Shown: positions 44,376 to 53,605, counted from the stretch's first letter. The stretch: 64,000 nt of DNA from Enterococcus faecalis_A (GCA_051295955.1 JBPDWA010000002.1:248001-312000); one strand, 5' to 3'. The notes: generated from the sequence alone by a model not told the origin. Made by a program: numbers and translations.

Positions 44376-44848
44376 AATTGTTACCAACAGTGTTTACAGC
44401 AGAAAAAATCGGCTTTCAAAATGTTGTGAGTAAGAGAGCAAAGTTTCATTATTCCGAAATGGAAAAGAATTATGAAAATTTTGTTTCTGGTATTGCTGAC
44501 GAAGGCTATAATGTGAAAGGTCCCTATTTTTATAGACTTAACAACGTTTCAAAGGATGAAATGGTAGACATTGAGATGTTTTTTCCAATTATTGAAAATA
44601 CCTTCGAAGCAGAGGGGTATCAGTTTGCCTCATATTTTGAAATTAAACAATTATTTAAAACAATAATTGTTGGCGATTTTGATAAAGTAACGGAGCAATC
44701 TTATGCAGATTTGTTAGCTACCTTAGAGGAAAATAATTTGAACGTAGCAACACCTTTTTATCATATATTTCCACAAAATGGGAGTAAGTATGTTAATTTA
44801 TATATTGGCTATTATAGAGAGGCACCACACTATAATTATATCACTTAA
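44372..44848 (+). CDS. DUF5085 family protein, copy 2
   Basis: 158 residues, start MKLLPTVFTAEKIGFQNVV. It is a diverged paralogue of the preceding gene: both have an N-terminal strand region, a central acidic segment and a C-terminal (F/I)YH followed by a hydrophobic strand (TPFYHIFPQNG here, TIYHVLLDLDG there). Translation is coupled by an ATGA overlap. The two may form a heterodimer, which is inference. Confidence 0.68.
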   Translation: MKLLPTVFTAEKIGFQNVVSKRAKFHYSEMEKNYENFVSGIADEGYNVKGPYFYRLNNVSKDEMVDIEMFFPIIENTFEAEGYQFASYFEIKQLFKTIIVGDFDKVTEQSYADLLATLEENNLNVATPFYHIFPQNGSKYVNLYIGYYREAPHYNYIT

Positions 44849-44989
44849 ACTTGTAAATAATCACTCCATGAAATATGGATTTACCCCATTTATGAAATTA
44901 AATATTTTAGGAGTTATTCTTAAACATGTTTGTATATTTTGCAAAAAATTCTTGTTATGGATTGTAATCATCTAGCGAATACTCACCAC

Positions 44990-45320
44990 TATCAAATGTG
45001 ATGAGGTTTTTTTTGATTTGGTTTAATCTGACAATGAATTATTTGTAATACTTCTAGAGTATTCCGATTTATTCGAGCTATATTTATAACAATTATCTTA
45101 TCTATTTTTAAATCATGCATTAGTTATTGAAAAGATAGGTGATTCATGTTAGCTCCACTTTCGTTACTGTCTATGTAATGTTTAAAATTTTGGATGTTGT
45201 TTTTTTACAGTAATCGTTTAGCTCAGTCATTTGTTTATCTATAGCTTGTTTGTTGTCAGTCGCATACCGATTATATAGTGCGGTTTATCTTTTGCATGTT
45301 TAGCTTTCGTTTGATTCCAT
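44990..45320 (-). pseudogene. Second serine-recombinase remnant (N-terminal region)
   Basis: Read on the minus strand, scattered frames give YATDNKQAIDKQMTELNDYC, then YIDSNESGANMNHLSFQ, a stop, and LMHDLKIDKIIVINIARINRN. These line up in order with the resolvase catalytic domain (Gln-rich first helix, D-x-x-SG-x-N-M, and the R-x-x-R-N motif). Several frameshifts and stops separate them. The C-terminal half is missing. It bounds the T7SS cassette on its right side, as the other recombinase bounds it on the left. Confidence 0.7.
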
Positions 45321-45360
45321 TATATCAGATTTATTCATATCAAATTAGTAAAAAATTGAT

Positions 45361-46849
45361 GAAAAGTTGAAGGTTGGCTCTTATTTAAGAATAGCAGACA
45401 CTGAAGATGCAGTCTTAATTGCAACTATTGAAAATTTCACTATTGCAGTTGATGACAATGCAAATCAAAAATACTTAATCGAAGCTAAGACATTAAGTAT
45501 GATATGAGATAATAAATTTGAAAGAGGTGGTGATACAATTGTAATTCCGCCGAAAACTGTGGAGCCAGCAACTCAAAAAGATATAAGGAAAATATTTGAA
45601 GAAGCCTTAGAAGGAGGATAAACGGAAGTTTACTTTTGGAAAACTATCTAATGATGATGGTATATCTTTTCCAGTAGGTGGTAACAGCTTTTTTAATAAA
45701 CATATTGCAATTGTTGGCTCAACGGGATCGGGGAAATCGCATTCTGTAGTAAAGATAATTCAAGGAGCAATTGATTCGAAAGAGAATAGTTATGATGGGT
45801 TAAATAACGTTCACATAGTTATTTTTGATCTACATTCGGAATAGAAAACAGCGTTTCCACAAGCTAATAAGTTTGATGTAAGTAATCTGGTTTCCCTTAT
45901 TGGCTTTTAAACAGTGATGAACTCCAAGAAATGTTTCCCGATACAGAAGCAAATGATCATAATCAACGTAATGTTTTTAAACAATCTGTAGTGAATAGTC
46001 GGAAAAATCACTTTATTGGGGATGAAGAGCAAAAGAAGTCAATACATTTTGATTCAACAGTCTATTTCGATATTGAAGGCGTCTTAAAGAATGCAAACGA
46101 AAAAATTCCGAAATGGTGCCAGGAGCTAGAGGTAAAAAAGCAGGTCCATTAAATGGAAAACTTTCAAATTATATCAGTAGATTAGAAAGTAAATTTCAAG
46201 ATAAAAGACTAGAATTTCTCGTAGAAAAAAGTGCTAAAAATGCTAAATTTGAAGATGCTATAGCTTAACTATTGGGTTAAGGTGATGATAAAGCCAATGT
46301 AACAATACTGGATTTAAGTGGAGCTCCTTTCGAGTTACTAAGCACTACAGTATCTCTTATTTCTCGTATAATGTTTGAATATGGATAATATTATAAACGT
46401 TTGAGATTTACTAATGATTCTAATGAGCCAATCAATAATGATGTTCCGCTTTTGTTGGTATATGAAGAAGTACATAAATACGTACCAAATAGCGACATAG
46501 CAAAATACAGAGCTCTAGACAGTCTATCGAAAGAATAGCTAAGGAAGGAAGAAAATATGGGGTTTCTTTACTTCATGCAAGCCAGGGGCCTTCCGAAATA
46601 TCTGAAACAATTTTTTCACAATGTAGTAAATTCATAGCGCTGAGATTAACTAATCCTAATAATCAAAACTATGTTAAGAGACTATTATCAGATACTTTAG
46701 GAAGTCTAATTGATAAAATACCATCACTAAGGACAGGAAAATGTCTTCTAATTGGAGATGCAATAACAATACCTTCAGTAGTACAAATTGATAAATGCGA
46801 TTTAGCTTCATCATCACATGATATTCCTTATTTTGAAATCTGGAAATAA
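45361..46849 (+). pseudogene. HerA-like (FtsK/HerA superfamily) ATPase pseudogene
   Basis: Pieces in order: VGSYLRIADTEDAVLIATIE; IAIVGSTGSGKSHSVVKII (Walker A); HIVIFDLHSE then a stop; NSDELQEMFPDTEAND; a Walker B-like PLLLVYEEVHKYVP; and GVSLLHASQGPSEIS followed by the conserved HerA C-terminal segment with CSKFIALRLTN, ending in TAA at 46849. At least six stops or frameshifts interrupt it. HerA ATPases pair with nucleases or Sir2-like NADases, as in bacterial defence systems. No partner gene remains. The N-terminus is also incomplete. Confidence 0.8.
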
Positions 46850-46942
46850 AAATGGATTGAACTAAATATTGGCGCCATTAAAAATACATTGTACGGAAAT
46901 TAATCATAGTTGGTAAAATTAAAAAATAATTTTAAAGTTTAA

Positions 46943-46984
46943 AATAAGGCAGCTAAAGTAATTACCTTAGCTACCTTATTTCGG
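46943..46984. terminator. Intrinsic terminator after the herA remnant
   Basis: AATAAGG-x-AGCTAA / TTAGCT-x-CCTTATT stem with one mismatch, then TTTC. It closes the accessory island. Confidence 0.7.
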
Positions 46985-47058
46985 GCTGTAGGCTATTTTT
47001 ATGGGACTGCTGACTGGCTGCACACCTTTATCTCACATTCTTTTTTAAAAGTAAATAT

Positions 47059-47087
47059 TTGATTTATCGAATGATAAGTGATATAGT
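47059..47087 (+). promoter_or_regulatory. Sigma-A type promoter of the FtsX-type ABC operon
   Basis: TTGATT at 47059-47064, a 17-base spacer, and TATAGT at 47082-47087. It lies 33 bases before the ATG at 47120. Confidence 0.75.
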
Positions 47088-47119
47088 GATCCCTGTGAAA
47101 TACGAAAGGTGGGAATTTC

Positions 47120-48199
47120 ATGTTTTTAGGCTTAAATGAAATTAAGTATTCAAAGGGCAGGTACGTGTTGATTGTCCTAGTTATGGTATTGGTAGCCTGG
47201 TTGATTTTTATTCTTTCTGGTTTAGCTAATGGTTTGGCTCAAGGCAATCGCTTAGCAGTTGATCAGTGGCAAGCAGATGCAGTTGTCTTATCCAAAGAAG
47301 CCAACAGTAATCTTAATAGTTCCGTGCTGGATGAAAAAGTAAAAGACACGATTTCTGGCGGCAATGTTCAAGAAATCGGACAAATGTCTTTGGCAATTCA
47401 ACCTGCTGATGACAAAAAAGCAGAACGGACAGATGTCAGTTTATTTGGGATTAATCAAGCTGGCTTTTTAATGCCCAAAGTGATTGAAGGGCATGCGTTT
47501 TCTGAGAAAAACCAAGTAATAGCTTCAGAAACGTTGAAAAACGATGGCTTTAAACTTGGCGATCATTTAACAGCTGGTAAGTATGATGAAAAGCTTGAAA
47601 TTGTGGGCTTTATCAAAGAAAGTAGTTATAATATCGTCCCAGTTTTGTATACCTCTACAGAAACTTGGCGCAGTATCAAATACGGGGATAACCCTGCTAT
47701 GGGGCAAAGCGTAAATGGCTTTATCATCAGAAGTAAAAATGATCAAAAAATTAAGACGTCTGACAAAGATAGCCAAGTGATTGGTATCGAAGATTTTATT
47801 CAAGAACTGCCAGGCTATAGTGCGCAAAATTTAACGCTGGATAGTATGATTTACTTTTTAATTGCGATTGCTGCTTTCATTTTAGGGATTTTCATCTATG
47901 TGATGACGTTACAAAAAACTGCAATGTTTGGTGTTTTGAAAGTACAAGGGGTACCAACTAGTTACTTAGCTAAGGCCGTTTTATTGCAAACTACTTTTTT
48001 GGCAGTAGTTGGTGTTGCTTTAGGTTTGTTATTAACTGCGGTAACGGTTATCTTTTTACCGGATGCAATGCCTTATGCTACCAATTACGGGCGAGTTGCT
48101 TTGTTTAGTCTCTTGCTAGTGGTTGCTGCAATGATTGGCGGAGCCTTTTCTATGCGGACGGTGGCTAAAATCGATCCGTTAATTGCGATTGGAGGATAA
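47120..48199 (+). CDS. ABC transporter permease, FtsX/MacB type (HrtB-like)
   Basis: 359 residues. One N-terminal membrane helix (about 15-36), a roughly 200-residue extracellular region, and three C-terminal helices (about 243-263, 286-308 and 322-342), the FtsX-like topology. The gene pair resembles HrtBA-type exporters, which relieve haem stress in Lactobacillales, but many paralogues of unknown substrate look the same. It has its own promoter and no sensor kinase nearby. Three bases separate it from the ATPase gene. Confidence 0.85.
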   Translation: MFLGLNEIKYSKGRYVLIVLVMVLVAWLIFILSGLANGLAQGNRLAVDQWQADAVVLSKEANSNLNSSVLDEKVKDTISGGNVQEIGQMSLAIQPADDKKAERTDVSLFGINQAGFLMPKVIEGHAFSEKNQVIASETLKNDGFKLGDHLTAGKYDEKLEIVGFIKESSYNIVPVLYTSTETWRSIKYGDNPAMGQSVNGFIIRSKNDQKIKTSDKDSQVIGIEDFIQELPGYSAQNLTLDSMIYFLIAIAAFILGIFIYVMTLQKTAMFGVLKVQGVPTSYLAKAVLLQTTFLAVVGVALGLLLTAVTVIFLPDAMPYATNYGRVALFSLLLVVAAMIGGAFSMRTVAKIDPLIAIGG

Positions 48200-48202
48200 A
48201 AA

Positions 48203-48874
48203 ATGACAAGCGTTTTAGAAATGAATCATGTAACCAAAACCTATGGTGCGAAACATACAGCAGTTACTGCTTTAAAAGAATTAACTTTTGCAGTTGAAAA
48301 AGGAGAATTTGTAGCTGTAATCGGTCCGTCCGGTTCAGGGAAAAGCACCTTTTTGACGATTGCTGCTGGGTTACAAGCGCCAACGCAAGGAGAAGTAAAA
48401 ATCGGTGGTCAAGCAATCAGCCAATTAAGCAAAAAAGAACGACTAGCTATGCGTTTTCAAAAGATCGGTTTTATTTTGCAAAGCTCCAATTTAGTTCCTT
48501 TTTTAACCGTAGCTGGCCAATTTCGTTTAATTGAAAAAGTGGATCAATCAAAAAATAATAAAGAAAAAAAAGAACAACTTTTAAGAACGTTAGGAATTGA
48601 AGAGCTGCGGGATAAATATCCCCGGGATTTATCAGGTGGGGAGCGTCAGCGAGTAGCGATTGCCTGTGCACTTTACCACGAACCGGATATTATTTTAGCA
48701 GATGAACCAACTGCCAGTTTAGATACGGAAAAAGCTTTTGACGTCGTCAAATTATTGGCGCGAGAAGCCAAAGAAAAGGATAAAGGCATTATCATGGTTA
48801 CTCATGATGAACGTCTGTTAGAATATTGTGACCGTGTAGTGCATATCCATGATGGACAATTGGAAGAAAAATAA
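48203..48874 (+). CDS. ABC transporter ATP-binding protein, LolD/MacB type (HrtA-like)
   Basis: 223 residues with Walker A GPSGSGKST, signature DLSGGERQRVAIACAL and Walker B IILADEPTASLD, the LolD-type family signature. It powers the FtsX-type permease directly upstream. A terminator follows at 49000. Confidence 0.92.
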   Translation: MTSVLEMNHVTKTYGAKHTAVTALKELTFAVEKGEFVAVIGPSGSGKSTFLTIAAGLQAPTQGEVKIGGQAISQLSKKERLAMRFQKIGFILQSSNLVPFLTVAGQFRLIEKVDQSKNNKEKKEQLLRTLGIEELRDKYPRDLSGGERQRVAIACALYHEPDIILADEPTASLDTEKAFDVVKLLAREAKEKDKGIIMVTHDERLLEYCDRVVHIHDGQLEEK

Positions 48875-48999
48875 TAACAGCTAAGGCTGTTGTGGCTAGC
48901 TCGAATTTCTCAATTGGAATATTGTACTAAATAGTCAAGAGCGCAGACAAGCTACTTGTTACTCAATGAAAGCTGAGGGAAAAAACAAATCAGTATGAA

Positions 49000-49050
49000 A
49001 AAAACAAGTATCACAACCTTAATAGGAAAGTGATACTCGTTTTTTTTACT
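49000..49050. terminator. Intrinsic terminator between convergent operons
   Basis: AACAAGTATCAC / GTGATACTCGTT stem with A-run and T-run on either side (GTTTTTTTTAC), suitable for termination from both directions. Confidence 0.8.
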
Positions 49051-49087
49051 TGCTCGTTTTATTTGTTGACTTTAAATCCCTTTTTCT

Positions 49088-49657
49088 CTAACTGTGTTTT
49101 CGCTCAATACAAAATAAGACTGGCGGTTGATTTTGCTGATTGATAAATTCATAACGCATAACGTTATAATTATCTTGAGGCAAGGATGCGGTGTATTCTT
49201 GCAGCATTGTTAATTCCTTGGCTCCGCCTGGGTGACCGTAATAGACCACTAAGACGATGCGGCCACCGGAGGTAAGATGAGGCAGCAAACTTGTTAACGC
49301 TTGGTGAGTCGTTGTCGGTTGTGTAATTACTTGTTTATCACTTTTTGGTAAATATCCTAAATTGAATATGGCGGCGGTGATTGGTGTTCCTTCAGCAAGT
49401 ACAGAGTCAAGATACTCGTGACCGAGAGGGAATAACGTCGTTTGTGACAGTAGATCTAAGTCCGCCAGTTTTTTTTCGGTGGCTTGCAATGCTTGTTTTT
49501 GTACGTCAAAGGCTAAGACTTCGCCATTGAGACCGACTAAGTCAGCTAAAAAAGCTGTATCATGACCGTTACCCATCGTTGCGTCCACGACATAATCACC
49601 TGGCCGAATTACTTCTTGGAGTAATTGATGACTAAATTTTAGTGCGGTTGGTAACAT
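49088..49657 (-). CDS. mnmM: SAM-dependent tRNA methyltransferase MnmM (YtqB)
   Basis: 189 residues. The SAM-binding motif VVDATMGNGHDTAFLA and a later FNLGYLPKSDK are the marks of the YtqB family. In Bacillus YtqB (MnmM) adds the final methyl group to 5-aminomethyl-2-thiouridine at the tRNA wobble position. It overlaps the radical SAM gene upstream by 19 bases, the same ytqA-ytqB pair as in Bacillus. Confidence 0.88.
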   Translation of the reverse strand: MLPTALKFSHQLLQEVIRPGDYVVDATMGNGHDTAFLADLVGLNGEVLAFDVQKQALQATEKKLADLDLLSQTTLFPLGHEYLDSVLAEGTPITAAIFNLGYLPKSDKQVITQPTTTHQALTSLLPHLTSGGRIVLVVYYGHPGGAKELTMLQEYTASLPQDNYNVMRYEFINQQNQPPVLFCIERKHS

Positions 49658-50625
49658 GGTTGTATGAGCTCCTTTTGTTTTCGTATATTGTATTTTCCTT
49701 GATAACTATTACGTTGTTTTAATTCAGCGTCAATCCCGTTTAAGACTTCCCATTTGTGTAAGCTCCACATCGGCCCAACTAAGGATGTTTCAGGAGCATC
49801 ACCAGTCAAACGATGAATGATAATTTCCGGAGGAATCATTTCCAATTGATCACAAATAACTGATATATAATCAGCTTTAGTCATCAGCCGTAACCGTCCT
49901 TCATGATAATCCCGCAGCATTTTGGTGTTGGTCATCAAATGAAGTAAATGTAATTTGATTCCTTGAATGTCGGAGTCCAAGATTGTCCGCCGTACATTTT
50001 CTCGCATCATTTCAAGTGATTCCCCCGGTAAACCGTTGATCAAATGTGTACAAACTCGGATTCCGTGGATTCTCAATTTTTGAACGCCGGCCAAATAAGT
50101 TTGGTAGTCATGAGCCCGATTAATCAGCTGACTGGTTTCCTCAAATGTAGTTTGTAGTCCTAACTCTACCCATAGATAATAACGTTGATTTAATTCTGCC
50201 AAATACTCCACAACGTCATCAGGTAGACAATCTGGACGTGTGCCGATAGCAATACCAACAACGCCGGCTTCGTTTACAACTTGTTCAAAACGATGACGAA
50301 TGACGGACACTGGTGCGTGCGTATTGGTAAAATTTTGAAAGTAAACAATATAACGATTGACTTGCGGCCATTTTCGCTGCATCATGTGTACTTCTTTTTG
50401 AAATTGCAACGGGAGCGGATCGTGAGGGGCAATGATCATATCGCCGGAGCCGGAAACGCTACAAAAGGTGCAACCACCTTTTGCGACAGTGCCATCCCGA
50501 TTGGGACAGTCAAAACCGCCATCAACTGGAACTTTAAAGATTTTGCCGCCAAAATGGTGGCGCAAAGCATAATTCCAAGTGTGATAGCGTTTGTTTGCAT
50601 CATCGGTATAAGGAAAACCATTCAT
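49639..50625 (-). CDS. mnmL: Radical SAM protein MnmL (YtqA, TIGR01212)
   Basis: 328 residues. The iron-sulfur motif is CPNRDGTVAKGGCTFC (Cys residues spaced C-x11-C-x2-C), characteristic of TIGR01212 radical SAM proteins. The family member YtqA is tied to the wobble-uridine pathway that supplies aminomethyl-uridine to MnmM. The gene starts 15 bases after the PAP2 gene, so the three leftward genes form one operon. Confidence 0.88.
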   Translation of the reverse strand: MNGFPYTDDANKRYHTWNYALRHHFGGKIFKVPVDGGFDCPNRDGTVAKGGCTFCSVSGSGDMIIAPHDPLPLQFQKEVHMMQRKWPQVNRYIVYFQNFTNTHAPVSVIRHRFEQVVNEAGVVGIAIGTRPDCLPDDVVEYLAELNQRYYLWVELGLQTTFEETSQLINRAHDYQTYLAGVQKLRIHGIRVCTHLINGLPGESLEMMRENVRRTILDSDIQGIKLHLLHLMTNTKMLRDYHEGRLRLMTKADYISVICDQLEMIPPEIIIHRLTGDAPETSLVGPMWSLHKWEVLNGIDAELKQRNSYQGKYNIRKQKELIQPCYQPH

Positions 50626-50640
50626 TTTTTTCGCTTCTTT

Positions 50641-51294
50641 CTATCGCTGTTTACGTGTAAAACGCCAAACGAAACGTTTTTCTAAATAATAAGGGTAAGT
50701 CAATAGCAACCAAGCTAAACCTAAACAAAAGCCGCCCGTCACATCGCTAGGAAAATGAACACCGAGATAAATTCGACTAATTCCAACGAGTAAAATGACT
50801 ATTCCTAATAAAATTTGTAAAATTAATCGCAACGGCTGGCGTTTGACAAAGATAGGCATCAGTAAAATCAAAGTGCCATAAAACAACGTACTGCCCAAAG
50901 AATGACCGCTTGGGAAGCTGTAGCTAGTTTCATTCACTAAATGCAGCAAATCAGGACGTTGACGCATAAAAAAGGGTTTAATCAAAAATGGATTCAACAT
51001 GCCGGCTACAATGGCGGTATTAATGAATAGCCAGCAGGCTTCTGCATAGTACTTTCCGTAGAGAAGTAAGGCGAAAACAATGCACGCCAATATACCAAGC
51101 GTTACGGAGTTGGCAAATTTCGTATACCAGATAAAAAATTGATTAAAATGAGGATAAGGCCAGCGGAAAAAAGCTGTCAGTCCTTGATCGAATCCTTTGA
51201 GCCAAGTTGGATAAAAGCGTAAAACATAACCTAAAAACATAAAAATCACTAAAAAGCAGCTACCTGCAAATTGGAAATAAAGCTTATTTTTCAT
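50641..51294 (-). CDS. PAP2 family membrane phosphatase
   Basis: 217 residues with six membrane helices. The three acid-phosphatase motifs are visible: K-x6-RP in KPFFMRQRPDL, PSGH in PSGHSLGSTL, and SR-x5-H-x3-D in GISRIYLGVHFPSD. It probably dephosphorylates undecaprenyl pyrophosphate or a phospholipid at the outer membrane face; the exact substrate cannot be told from sequence. First gene of the mnmL-mnmM operon. Confidence 0.9.
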   Translation of the reverse strand: MKNKLYFQFAGSCFLVIFMFLGYVLRFYPTWLKGFDQGLTAFFRWPYPHFNQFFIWYTKFANSVTLGILACIVFALLLYGKYYAEACWLFINTAIVAGMLNPFLIKPFFMRQRPDLLHLVNETSYSFPSGHSLGSTLFYGTLILLMPIFVKRQPLRLILQILLGIVILLVGISRIYLGVHFPSDVTGGFCLGLAWLLLTYPYYLEKRFVWRFTRKQR

Positions 51295-51326
51295 AAATTG
51301 TCCTTTCCGTTTCCATCATAAAAAAC

Positions 51327-51332
51327 ATTATA
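51327..51332 (-). promoter_or_regulatory. Probable -10 box of the PAP2-mnmL-mnmM operon
   Basis: A perfect TATAAT on the minus strand, 33 bases upstream of the PAP2 ATG. The -35 is unclear. Confidence 0.5.
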
Positions 51333-51532
51333 CCATCAAATTAACTTCCTCTCAGCTTTCTTTAAAGTGACCAGCTAAATGAAGCAATTAAGCAAATTAC
51401 CAAGTCTAAAGTGCCTTGAAAAAGTTTAATTATAGTTTACATGAAAAAATACCACAATGGAGAAATTGCTTGACTAATTTAAAGAATACATAAAAAATAT
51501 ACTGTTAAAAGCGGACTAATAGGTTAGTAAAA

Positions 51533-51576
51533 AAACGTAGACCAAAGCCGATTATAACAGCTCTTTGTCTACGTTT
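51533..51576 (-). terminator. Intrinsic terminator of the HAAS-DUF4097 operon
   Basis: On the minus strand AAACGTAGACAAAG pairs with CTTTGGTCTACGTTT and is followed by TTTTTACT. Confidence 0.85.
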
Positions 51577-51604
51577 ATTGGAAAAGAAATTAATTTAGTC
51601 GGTG

Positions 51605-52606
51605 TTATTCATCGTTACTGCCTGGCCCATCCACTGTGATATCACCATATTTTGAAGTTAAACGAAAATGATTGGTACCTTTGCCGACTTTGTAAGACGT
51701 ACGGTCTTTTCCTAGAAGAGAGACTGTACCTAGTTCAGATTGACCTTTTAGTTCAATGTTATGAAAAATTTCATTACCGTATATTTGGATTTGACCTTGT
51801 TCCAATTCAACATCTAAATCTTTAGGAATGGAAGGGGTGTTTAAGGTAAAGTCACCATTTTTGCTGGTGAATTTTCCAACACCTTTTAGATCATCGACAG
51901 TTATACCACCGCTGTTGGTAGTTCCCTCTACCGTACCATGTCCGCCGTCAATTCTCAGATCGCCACTATTGGACTTAGTTTTTACTTGATCAAAAAAGAA
52001 ATCCGATAAGTAAATCGCACCACTTTTTGTTACAAAAGAGGCCTGTTTGGCTTGAGTTTTATTGGTAGCTGAAATTGAGCTGGCACTTGTTTTAACTGAA
52101 AGTCTATTCGTAGAAATATTCGATAAATATATGGATGCCTGTTTGGCATCAACTACTAGTTCAGTTAACTCAATATTTTCAAGATTAATGTTAGTATTTA
52201 AGTTGCCAGAAATAACTAATTTTTTCACTGAGCTGGGAATTGTGATGGTGCCAGAATCAGATGAAATTCCAAAGAAAAAAAATAAATTAGGCTGTTTTTT
52301 TGTTTGCTGGCCGTTGACGTCAACAGCGATTTGATCTTTCTCTTCATTTACCTTAAGATTTTCCTTATGGTTGTTCATTGGCCACAAGGAAATATCCTTT
52401 CTGTCGGCGGAGGCAATCGTATAACTTACATCTCCGGAAAGTGTGAGATGCATCTCCTTTAAAGCATCAGAGTTCTTTACATGGTAATTTTGTTTGTTGT
52501 TTTCCAGAAATTTATCATTTTGCCCATAGAAAAAAATAGAGCCGACACCACCAACAAACATTGCAAGGAAGGCTGTGACTAATAAAAAAATGGTTCTTTT
52601 CTTCAT
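51605..52606 (-). CDS. DUF4097 (toast-rack) membrane-anchored protein
   Basis: 333 residues. An N-terminal membrane anchor (residues about 5-27) is followed by an extracellular region built of repeated short beta-strands (LVISGNLNTNI, LVVDAKQASIYL, LSVKTSASSISA, TKSNSGDLRIDGG), the right-handed beta pattern of DUF4097. Such proteins accompany HAAS-domain proteins and envelope-stress modules (LiaX-like proteins share the fold). The function is unknown. Its ATG overlaps the stop of the HAAS gene upstream. Confidence 0.82.
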   Translation of the reverse strand: MKKRTIFLLVTAFLAMFVGGVGSIFFYGQNDKFLENNKQNYHVKNSDALKEMHLTLSGDVSYTIASADRKDISLWPMNNHKENLKVNEEKDQIAVDVNGQQTKKQPNLFFFFGISSDSGTITIPSSVKKLVISGNLNTNINLENIELTELVVDAKQASIYLSNISTNRLSVKTSASSISATNKTQAKQASFVTKSGAIYLSDFFFDQVKTKSNSGDLRIDGGHGTVEGTTNSGGITVDDLKGVGKFTSKNGDFTLNTPSIPKDLDVELEQGQIQIYGNEIFHNIELKGQSELGTVSLLGKDRTSYKVGKGTNHFRLTSKYGDITVDGPGSNDE

Positions 52607-53268
52607 TAGATTTCCCCCTTCAATACGGCTTTATTCCAGCGTACGTAATAAAGAAACGCTTGTCCGCAAAATTTGAGGATCGGAATAAAAAGCATCCAAC
52701 CAATAATTGCAGCTCCAAAAAGGAAAATGGTTAGAAAGAGTTGAAACAAAGCTATTTGTCCAAAATAATTAAAAACACCATAAATACCTACAATCGGTGA
52801 CAACAAAACTACGGCTCCGATCAGGGTACATATAGCCAAGAACATAAAAATTCCACCGATGACCCAAATCATGCAAAATAAGTTCAAACAAACAATCCCT
52901 AGCACTTGGAGAAAACGAACGAAGGGACTATGCAGAGGCCGATAAGTATATTGACTGGGATCATCATAAGGTGTTTCAAGTTGAAAATAATCATAAACAT
53001 CTACTGCCGATACAGTAGCTGGCTCTATTTCTTGCCAGCCATCATTTTCAATTTTCTTTTCTGGCATTTTAATATTTTGAGTAGCTAAAATTTTTTCGGC
53101 AATTTCTCGAGGTTTACCTAAGCTTTTAGCAACTTCTTCTTCCGTAGCTCCTTGTTCCATCCGTTCTTTGAAAATAGCGTTGTACTTTTCTAAAATAATT
53201 GCTTGGTCTTGCGTAGCTATCGGCTTTAAGTAAATTTTTAATTCAATTAAAAAATGTTCTTTATTCAA
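52606..53268 (-). CDS. HAAS (DUF1700) signalling-domain membrane protein
   Basis: 220 residues from the TTG at 53268. That start follows AGAGGGG by seven bases and gives the usual HAAS beginning (NKEHFLIELKIYLKP); longer starts upstream lack a ribosome site. The N-terminal HAAS domain (to about residue 70, KSLGKPREIAEKIL) is followed by a linker and about four C-terminal membrane helices. HAAS proteins normally sit with a PadR-type regulator; none is found here. It is coupled to the DUF4097 gene, suggesting an envelope-stress unit. Confidence 0.8.
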   Translation of the reverse strand: MNKEHFLIELKIYLKPIATQDQAIILEKYNAIFKERMEQGATEEEVAKSLGKPREIAEKILATQNIKMPEKKIENDGWQEIEPATVSAVDVYDYFQLETPYDDPSQYTYRPLHSPFVRFLQVLGIVCLNLFCMIWVIGGIFMFLAICTLIGAVVLLSPIVGIYGVFNYFGQIALFQLFLTIFLFGAAIIGWMLFIPILKFCGQAFLYYVRWNKAVLKGEI

Positions 53269-53605
53269 ATCATTTCCCCTCTTTTTTACACACGATATCT
53301 GTTTCTTTTTTACTATAAAATTTTTTACGAACAATAACAAGCGCTTTAGAAAAAATCAGACTAAGGTTAAGAAGTATCTACAACTTAAGACCGATCTTAC
53401 TTTCAGTTTGATTAATTTTAATATAAATTAAAGTTATTCTGAATTTTTATCCAAAAATTATTATTTTGTTTCTATATTTTTACAAATATGTTACATTTGA
53501 AGATTTTTTCTTTAAACTATTTTTAATTTTTTTCAAAACAGGTATACTATTTTTATAATAGTACTTTTATCAAGAATGAATAACGAATAGTCGGGGGTCC
53601 ATAAG
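53269..53605. other. AT-rich divergent promoter region (HAAS operon / autolysin)
   Basis: 337 bases, strongly AT-rich. A plus-strand -10-like TATACT near 53541 and TATAAT near 53554 precede the autolysin start. No long hairpin or repeat is seen. Confidence 0.5.

Larger units (their letters stand above)
51295..51604. other. Spacer between PAP2 operon and DUF4097 gene
   Basis: 310 bases without a gene. It holds the leftward PAP2 promoter (TATAAT on the minus strand at 51327-51332) and the DUF4097 terminator at 51533-51576. Nothing else is recognised. Confidence 0.6.

Noticed and set aside
44778..44975. Open frame overlapping the end of the second DUF5085 gene
   Set aside because: It starts inside the DUF5085 gene in another frame, lacks a ribosome site, and shows no family pattern.
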